This document shows, in pieces, positions 55,707 to 60,610 of a DNA stretch of 60,610 nt. Source of the stretch: an uncultured Bacteroidales bacterium (GTDB lineage Bacteria; Bacteroidota; Bacteroidia; Bacteroidales; UBA932); contig CAMOTB010000002.1 in assembly GCA_946625485.1 (NCBI GenBank), positions 1-60,610 on the forward strand, given 5' to 3'. The notes beneath the pieces are model-generated. The model was not told where the DNA came from. It did no database searches and saw nothing but the letters and a program-made list of their open reading frames with translations. The first letter of the stretch is position 1. Each line of letters opens with the position of its first letter. The translations under genes and the position numbers were made by a program.

Positions 55707-56380
55707 GCCAACTCCGGATACTCCGTACAAAGCAGCGCCTCCGCCGGCACATCCTCCTCAATCTCCGGGAAACGTCCGATCGGCTCCCAGAAGCGGTTGT
55801 CCGCCGCATCGTCGTTGACCATCGACACCTCGCCGATCAGGCAGGTACCTCCTTCCGCCCAGAAGGTGTGGTAGATATAAGGGGTGTAGCAGACACTCTG
55901 GCCCTTTTTGATCCGGTAGGTCTTGCCAGCCTCGAACTCGGTCACGACGCCGTCCACCTTGAGCTTGACGGTGCCGCCCTCGATCAGCTGCTCCGTCTTG
56001 GGATCGGCGTTCCAAAGCTTCATGCAGAAGTCGCCTTCGCCCTCGCGGAAAATGATGTCCTCCATCTTGTTCCAGTGGAAATGGGTGGGCGTTACCTGGC
56101 CGTCACGGACAATCATGATCTTCTCGCAGTAGGGCTTGCGGTCCAGGGCCGGGTTGCCGTTGCGCAGGGTCACGAGCGAAAGGCCGACCTTGGCGAAGTC
56201 GCCGCTGCCGAAGTCAGTGATGTCCCAGCCCATGCAGTTGTTCTTGATTTCGGCGCATTCGGCGCCTTTTTTCGCCCAGTCTGCAGGCGTCCAGTCGCAC
56301 CAGGCGGGGAGGAAGAAGTGGTTTTTCTTGCAGACGGCTTTGTTCTCGCGGATGATGGCGTTGATTTCAGATCTTTTCAT
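55703..56380 (-). CDS. D-lyxose ketol-isomerase family protein (possible D-mannose isomerase)
   Basis: 225 aa; cupin-type metal-site motif PTHFHWNKMEDIIFREGEGDF, YTPYIYHTFWAEGG; family of D-lyxose isomerases. Confidence 0.88.
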   Translation of the reverse strand: MKRSEINAIIRENKAVCKKNHFFLPAWCDWTPADWAKKGAECAEIKNNCMGWDITDFGSGDFAKVGLSLVTLRNGNPALDRKPYCEKIMIVRDGQVTPTHFHWNKMEDIIFREGEGDFCMKLWNADPKTEQLIEGGTVKLKVDGVVTEFEAGKTYRIKKGQSVCYTPYIYHTFWAEGGTCLIGEVSMVNDDAADNRFWEPIGRFPEIEEDVPAEALLCTEYPELA

Positions 56381-56395
56381 GGATGGTATAGGTTT

Positions 56396-57409
56396 TTAAT
56401 GATTTTTGCGGGATTGGATGTAAGCCTGGATGGTCTCCAGGGTGGGGGCGCCTCCGGTCGAGGTGGTGCTGAAGAGGTTGAAGCGGGCGCTCGCCGAAGC
56501 GAAGTCCAGCAGGTCCTCGAGGCTGTAGCCTTCGTGGATGGCATAGAGCGCACCGGCGCAGAAAGCGTCGCCGGCTCCGACAGTGGAGACGATCTCCGAT
56601 TTGTCAGGGCTGAACGAAGGGGCGCTGCAGCAGCGGCCGTCCTTGGCCGCGGCTACGCCGCCCTCCGGGAAGTGGATGACGACCAGTTTGCGCACACCCA
56701 GATCGAGGAGCTTGCGGGCCGCGGCTTCCACATCGCTGAAACGGATGGTGCCGTCCGCTTTCCGCAGCCGGATGTCGAGGCTGTTCTCGGCTTCCACTTC
56801 GTTGATGATCAGGTAGTCGGTGTACTTGAGGCAGGGGAGGACGACATGGCGGTAGCGGTCGCCTTCTTCGGAGACGACATCCACGCTGGTCTCGTATCCC
56901 ATTTTCTGCAGGCCGTCCAGGGCGCGCGCAGCGGCGATGCCGTATTCGGGATCCTCCTTGTCCAGGCTGTCCAGCAGCAGGAGGTAGCCCAGGTGGAAAA
57001 TCTTGGCCGGGGACTGGCAGGAAAGGACCGTATCCACATCCAGGTGCGCGTTGGCGCCGCGGTAGTGGAAAAAGGTCCGGGCTCCGCCCTTTTCCGTCAT
57101 GACATCCGTGTAGGCCGTGAGTTCATCCTTCAGGATCTTGACATGGGTGCGGTCGATCCCGAAGCGGTCGCAGGCCTCCAGGCAGCGGCGTCCGTTGTCA
57201 TCGGCTCCGATGCATCCGCCTGCATACAGGGGCAGGCCGCTTTTCATGCTCGCGAGGTCCACCAGGACATTGTGCGCGAGTCCGCCCAGGCCTACATCCA
57301 CGCTGGTGATGGTGGTCAGATTCCCTTTCTGGGGATACACGTCGATGAATTTGACGGTGTCGGCGACCCAGTTGCCCGCCGAGATGATTCCTTTGCGTTG
57401 TTGGTTCAT
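56396..57409 (-). CDS. PfkB family carbohydrate kinase
   Basis: ISAGNWVADTVKFIDVYP; GGLAHNVLVDLASM; STVGAGDAFCAGALYAI. MNQQRKG start at 57409. Confidence 0.9.
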   Translation of the reverse strand: MNQQRKGIISAGNWVADTVKFIDVYPQKGNLTTITSVDVGLGGLAHNVLVDLASMKSGLPLYAGGCIGADDNGRRCLEACDRFGIDRTHVKILKDELTAYTDVMTEKGGARTFFHYRGANAHLDVDTVLSCQSPAKIFHLGYLLLLDSLDKEDPEYGIAAARALDGLQKMGYETSVDVVSEEGDRYRHVVLPCLKYTDYLIINEVEAENSLDIRLRKADGTIRFSDVEAAARKLLDLGVRKLVVIHFPEGGVAAAKDGRCCSAPSFSPDKSEIVSTVGAGDAFCAGALYAIHEGYSLEDLLDFASASARFNLFSTTSTGGAPTLETIQAYIQSRKNH

Positions 57410-57427
57410 TATATGAGGTCGGTTAGA

Positions 57428-57443
57428 AGTCAATCGATTTACT
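57428..57443 (-). promoter_or_regulatory. putative LacI-type operator (plus strand AGTCAATCGATTTACT)
   Basis: Best copy of the palindrome AGTnAATCGATTnACT, between the -7 box and the PfkB start. Confidence 0.65.
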
Positions 57444-57452
57444 AGCTATTGA

Positions 57453-57460
57453 CAAATATA
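57453..57460 (-). promoter_or_regulatory. -7 box TATATTTG for the PfkB operon
   Basis: Plus CAAATATA = minus TATATTTG, exact TAnnTTTG. Confidence 0.6.
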
Positions 57461-57503
57461 AGGGATATTTCTTGAAAACCGCAGGTTTGTGTCAAAAATA
57501 ATG

Positions 57504-57511
57504 TAACTTTG
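57504..57511 (+). promoter_or_regulatory. -7 box TAACTTTG upstream of the GtrA gene
   Basis: Exact TAnnTTTG, 21 bp before the ATG at 57533. Confidence 0.55.
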
Positions 57512-57532
57512 TCTTGATCTGACCGGTTTTCT

Positions 57533-57955
57533 ATGAAAGAGTTTTGGAGATTTTTGAAGTTCGTCCTGTTCTCGGCCAGCGCCGGCTTGATCGAGATGGG
57601 GGCCTTTGCCTTGCTCAACGAATTGGCGGGATGGCGGTACTGGCCCTGTTACCTGATCGCTTTGGTGCTGTCCGTCCTGTGGAATTTCACCCTCAACCGG
57701 AAGTTTACTTTCCGCAGTGCGGCCAACGTGCCGGTCGCGATGCTGAAAGTATTCGGATATTATCTGGTATTTACGCCCTTGTCCACCTGGCTGGGGGATT
57801 ATCTGGCCGAGGACTTGCTGTGGAACGAGTATCTCGTGACGGGGATCAACATGATCCTCAACCTGGTGACCGAGTTCCTGTTCCAGAAGTACGTCGTGTA
57901 CCGGGGACAGATCGACAATAATCTTGCGGCGGAAGATGCCGTCGTGAATGGATGA
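57533..57955 (+). CDS. GtrA family membrane protein
   Basis: FLKFVLFSASAGLIEMGAFALLNEL, LSVLWNFTLNRKFTFRS, MILNLVTEFLFQKYVVYR: four-TM GtrA-like. Confidence 0.88.
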   Translation: MKEFWRFLKFVLFSASAGLIEMGAFALLNELAGWRYWPCYLIALVLSVLWNFTLNRKFTFRSAANVPVAMLKVFGYYLVFTPLSTWLGDYLAEDLLWNEYLVTGINMILNLVTEFLFQKYVVYRGQIDNNLAAEDAVVNG

Positions 57956-57965
57956 TCCTGAAATG

Positions 57966-59243
57966 ATGAAGAAACGCCTTTTTCTTTTTGTCGTCTTGCT
58001 GGGCCTCTGCCAGGCTTATGCACCGGCCTTTGCGGACGGAGATGATATCGTGAAGGATGGCTGGAATTTCGGCCCGCTTCCTTGCGTCAGCTACAATTCC
58101 GATCTGGGCTTCCAGTACGGCGTCTGCGCCGACATTTTCAATTACAAGGGTGTCTTCCCGGACTATCGGCAGCGCTTCTATCTGGAGGCGTCGCGTTATA
58201 CGAAGGGACAGACCCTGCTGCATGGACAGTTCGATTCGAAATACCTGATCCCGGGTGTACGGACGACCTTCTCGGCGAGCTACCAGTATGATCCGATGTT
58301 CCTGTTCTACGGCCTGGATGGCGTGGAAGCCTACGATCCTGCGCTGGCGGCCAACAAGGAGACGCGTACGGCCCGCTATGCCTATAAGCGCTCGATGGTC
58401 CGGGTCCTGGCCGACTTCCAGGGGAAGATCGTCCCGCATCTGAACTGGGTGGGCGGGCTCTCTTTCTGGCACTACAAGTTGGGAGACATCGACCTGGAGG
58501 CTTATGACGCGTCCTCGACGCTTTTCCATCAAATGCGGGAGGCGGGCGTGTTTTCGGCGGCCGAGGCGGCCGGCGGGTCCCGTCTGGAAGTGAAGGCCGG
58601 CCTGGTCTGGGACACCCGCGACAACGAGGCGGCGCCTTCCAGGGGCATCTGGGCGGAGGCGTATCTCAATGCTTCTCCGGACGTCTTCGGCGACGGTTAC
58701 AAATATGCGCGGCTTTCGGCGCACTGGCGGCAGTATCTGGGTCTGGCCGGGGAGAAACTGGTCTTCGCCTACCATCTGGGTTATCAGGGCACGGTGCTGG
58801 GTCAGGCGCCATTCTATACGCAGCAGAATATCAGCACGCTTTTCCTGCGCCAGACCTGTACCGACGGCCTGGGCGGGATCAATACGGTGCGCGGCCTGCT
58901 GGCGCAGCGTCTGGTAGGGGACAGTTATGCCTGGCTCAACTCGGAGCTCCGGATCCGGCTGGTTTCGTTCAATTTCATCAATCAGAGCTGGTACGTGGCC
59001 CTCAATCCGCTCTTTGATGCGGGAATGGTGACGCGGCTTTACAAAGGCGAGGAATTGTCTGCCTTCTATGGCCGCAGCCTGTCGGACCTGCGCGCGGAGG
59101 CGCTGAAACTGCATTGCAGTGCCGGCTCGGGCATCAAGCTGGTGATGAACCGGAATTTCATCGTCTCAGCTGAATATGCGCGTCCTTTCCGGCGCACGGA
59201 CGGTGAGAGTGCGGTGTACATCGCATTGAATTACATTTTCTGA
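57966..59243 (+). CDS. Omp85/BamA-TamA-like outer membrane beta-barrel protein without obvious POTRA domains
   Basis: Signal peptide; LVWDTRDNEAAPSRGIWAEAYLN; LGGINTVRGLLAQRLVGDSYAWLNSELRIRLV; terminal beta-strand AVYIALNYIF. Confidence 0.8.
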   Translation: MKKRLFLFVVLLGLCQAYAPAFADGDDIVKDGWNFGPLPCVSYNSDLGFQYGVCADIFNYKGVFPDYRQRFYLEASRYTKGQTLLHGQFDSKYLIPGVRTTFSASYQYDPMFLFYGLDGVEAYDPALAANKETRTARYAYKRSMVRVLADFQGKIVPHLNWVGGLSFWHYKLGDIDLEAYDASSTLFHQMREAGVFSAAEAAGGSRLEVKAGLVWDTRDNEAAPSRGIWAEAYLNASPDVFGDGYKYARLSAHWRQYLGLAGEKLVFAYHLGYQGTVLGQAPFYTQQNISTLFLRQTCTDGLGGINTVRGLLAQRLVGDSYAWLNSELRIRLVSFNFINQSWYVALNPLFDAGMVTRLYKGEELSAFYGRSLSDLRAEALKLHCSAGSGIKLVMNRNFIVSAEYARPFRRTDGESAVYIALNYIF

Positions 59244-59251
59244 GCTGGCGT

Positions 59252-60610
59252 ATGAAAGCATCCCGTTTCCCAGCGATCCTGCTCCTGCTGGCCTTGGCGG
59301 CCTGCGGGCGGGGGATGCTGTCGCGGGATGATGCCAATGCGCCGACAGGCTGGGCGGTCTGCGAGAATCTGGAAGGAGGTACATTCGCCCTGACGGGCGG
59401 CGCAAAGGATTCGTCCAGGGGCGTTGAAGGCCGTCAGATCGTGCTGCTGTCCGATGGCGCAGACATGCGTCCGGCCATCGAGGCGGCGATCTGCGACTAT
59501 GACATCATTGTGCTGGACGGGTCCCAAGGGCCTTTCCTGTATTCCGAGTCCTCTTATTTCGAGGGGTTGCGCAACAAGACCATCGTCGGTGTCAACGGAG
59601 CCGTGATCCGTACGGCTTTCCAGTTTACGCCGGAATTGCAGGAGGCTGTGAAGCATGCGGGTGAGCGTTACGACGGCGCCGTTCCGGAACCGGGCGGCAG
59701 ATTCCGGCTGAGCAATGATTCGCTGGCGCGGAATTTTGCCGGTTATGCCATGATCGAGACATTGATGGAGCATACCGGTGACCGGACGATGCGTTTCATG
59801 CGTTCCGGGGTCTGGGCTTTCCTGCACGGCTGTGGCAACCTGATCATCCGCAACCTCTTTTTCGACGGACCCGGTACGATCCGGGGCAAGCCCGATACGA
59901 TGATCCGCCTGCGCCATGACTGCGACCATGTGTGGATTGACCATTGCACCTTCGAGGATCCGGGTTGCCTGGCGCTGGGCATCACCAAACGCTCGGATTG
60001 CGTGACTGTAAGTTGGTGTGAGTTCCGCTTTACGGGGCAGTCCAACGGACATTCGCTGGGTGTGTTGATTTCCAGCAGCGATGAGGATTGGGAGGATGAA
60101 GATTTCCTGAACGTGACGTTCGACCATTGCTTGTGGAGCGATGTCTGGTCGCGGATCCCGATGGCGCGTTTCGGGACGGTGCATGTGCTGGACAATTGTT
60201 TCGATTGTCCGGGGACGGTGGGGATCAATCCGCGGCAGAATGCGGAGTTCCTGGTGGAGGGTTGCTGGTTTTCCGAGGGGGTGAAGCCTTTCTGTGACTA
60301 TCGGATCGACGTCGCGCCGCCGAAGGCCTATGTTTTCCGGGACAGTCGCTGTGATCCGCAGTTTGAGCTGCCTTCGTCGGGGCAGGTGAGCGTGCCGTAT
60401 GACTATGATGTGACTACGCCGGAGCGGTCTCGTGACGAGGTCCGCGCCTTCGCCGGACCTACGCTTCGTGACCCGCTTCGGATCCGCCCTGTTCCGGCCG
60501 GCCGCCGCACTGCCAAGGGCGTGTCCACCCTCGGACACGGGCAGGGGGAGGGGCCCGCCGGAGACAAGCGGTCGCAGACCGCGCAGGAAACGGTGGGAGG
60601 GGCCGGAGCG
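59252..60610 (+). CDS. pectate-lyase-like (PL1-type) lipoprotein, open to window end
   Basis: Manual translation from ATG 59252: MKASRFPAILLLLALAACGRG..., NKTIVGVNGAVI, NLIIRNLFFDGP, IRLRHDCDHVWIDHCTFEDPGCLALGITKRSDCVTVSWCEF. Not in the ORF track; frame open through 60610. Confidence 0.85.
   Translation, partial: MKASRFPAILLLLALAACGRGMLSRDDANAPTGWAVCENLEGGTFALTGGAKDSSRGVEGRQIVLLSDGADMRPAIEAAICDYDIIVLDGSQGPFLYSESSYFEGLRNKTIVGVNGAVIRTAFQFTPELQEAVKHAGERYDGAVPEPGGRFRLSNDSLARNFAGYAMIETLMEHTGDRTMRFMRSGVWAFLHGCGNLIIRNLFFDGPGTIRGKPDTMIRLRHDCDHVWIDHCTFEDPGCLALGITKRSDCVTVSWCEFRFTGQSNGHSLGVLISSSDEDWEDEDFLNVTFDHCLWSDVWSRIPMARFGTVHVLDNCFDCPGTVGINPRQNAEFLVEGCWFSEGVKPFCDYRIDVAPPKAYVFRDSRCDPQFELPSSGQVSVPYDYDVTTPERSRDEVRAFAGPTLRDPLRIRPVPAGRRTAKGVSTLGHGQGEGPAGDKRSQTAQETVGGAGA
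60521..60582. repeat. two adjacent hairpins in a GC-rich REP-like block at the 3' end of the pectate-lyase ORF
   Basis: GTGTCC-accctc-GGACAC (60521-60538) and GCGGTC-gca-GACCGC (60568-60582), with related GGGAGGGGCC stretches on both sides of the second hairpin. Confidence 0.5.

Overview
This is a GC-rich Bacteroidetes (Bacteroidales-like) chromosomal segment dominated by glycan-utilisation loci. It starts inside a tRNA-Met (minus strand), followed by an HpcH/HpaI-family aldolase, hisS and sppA. A LacI regulator is divergent from an orphan SusC/SusD pair, and that SusC carries a C-terminal coiled-coil plus an OmpA-like peptidoglycan-binding domain. Next comes an Rpn/PD-(D/E)XK nuclease gene with a 9 x 12-bp in-frame tetrapeptide repeat. 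A large alpha-mannan-type gene complement follows: a second LacI, three GH92, one GH76, three SusC/SusD pairs, two DUF3823-like lipoproteins, two GxGYxYP-like proteins, several CBM-like lipoproteins, a D-lyxose/mannose-isomerase-like protein, a PfkB kinase and a mannitol-1-P dehydrogenase. Between two minus-strand PUL operons sits a plus-strand single-pass membrane protein with a predicted periplasmic LamG/Kelch-like sensor and a cytoplasmic winged-helix/BTAD (SARP-like) output. It looks like a one-component alternative to hybrid two-component/SusR sensors, and GGTTAAT direct repeats at about 22-23 bp spacing precede it. A 16-bp palindrome (about AGTnAATCGATTnACT) recurs just downstream of Bacteroidetes-type -7 boxes at four transcription units, suggesting one LacI-type regulon. 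The window ends in a pectate-lyase-like gene, absent from the ORF track, that is open to the window edge. All product calls come from reading the translations; no database search was run.
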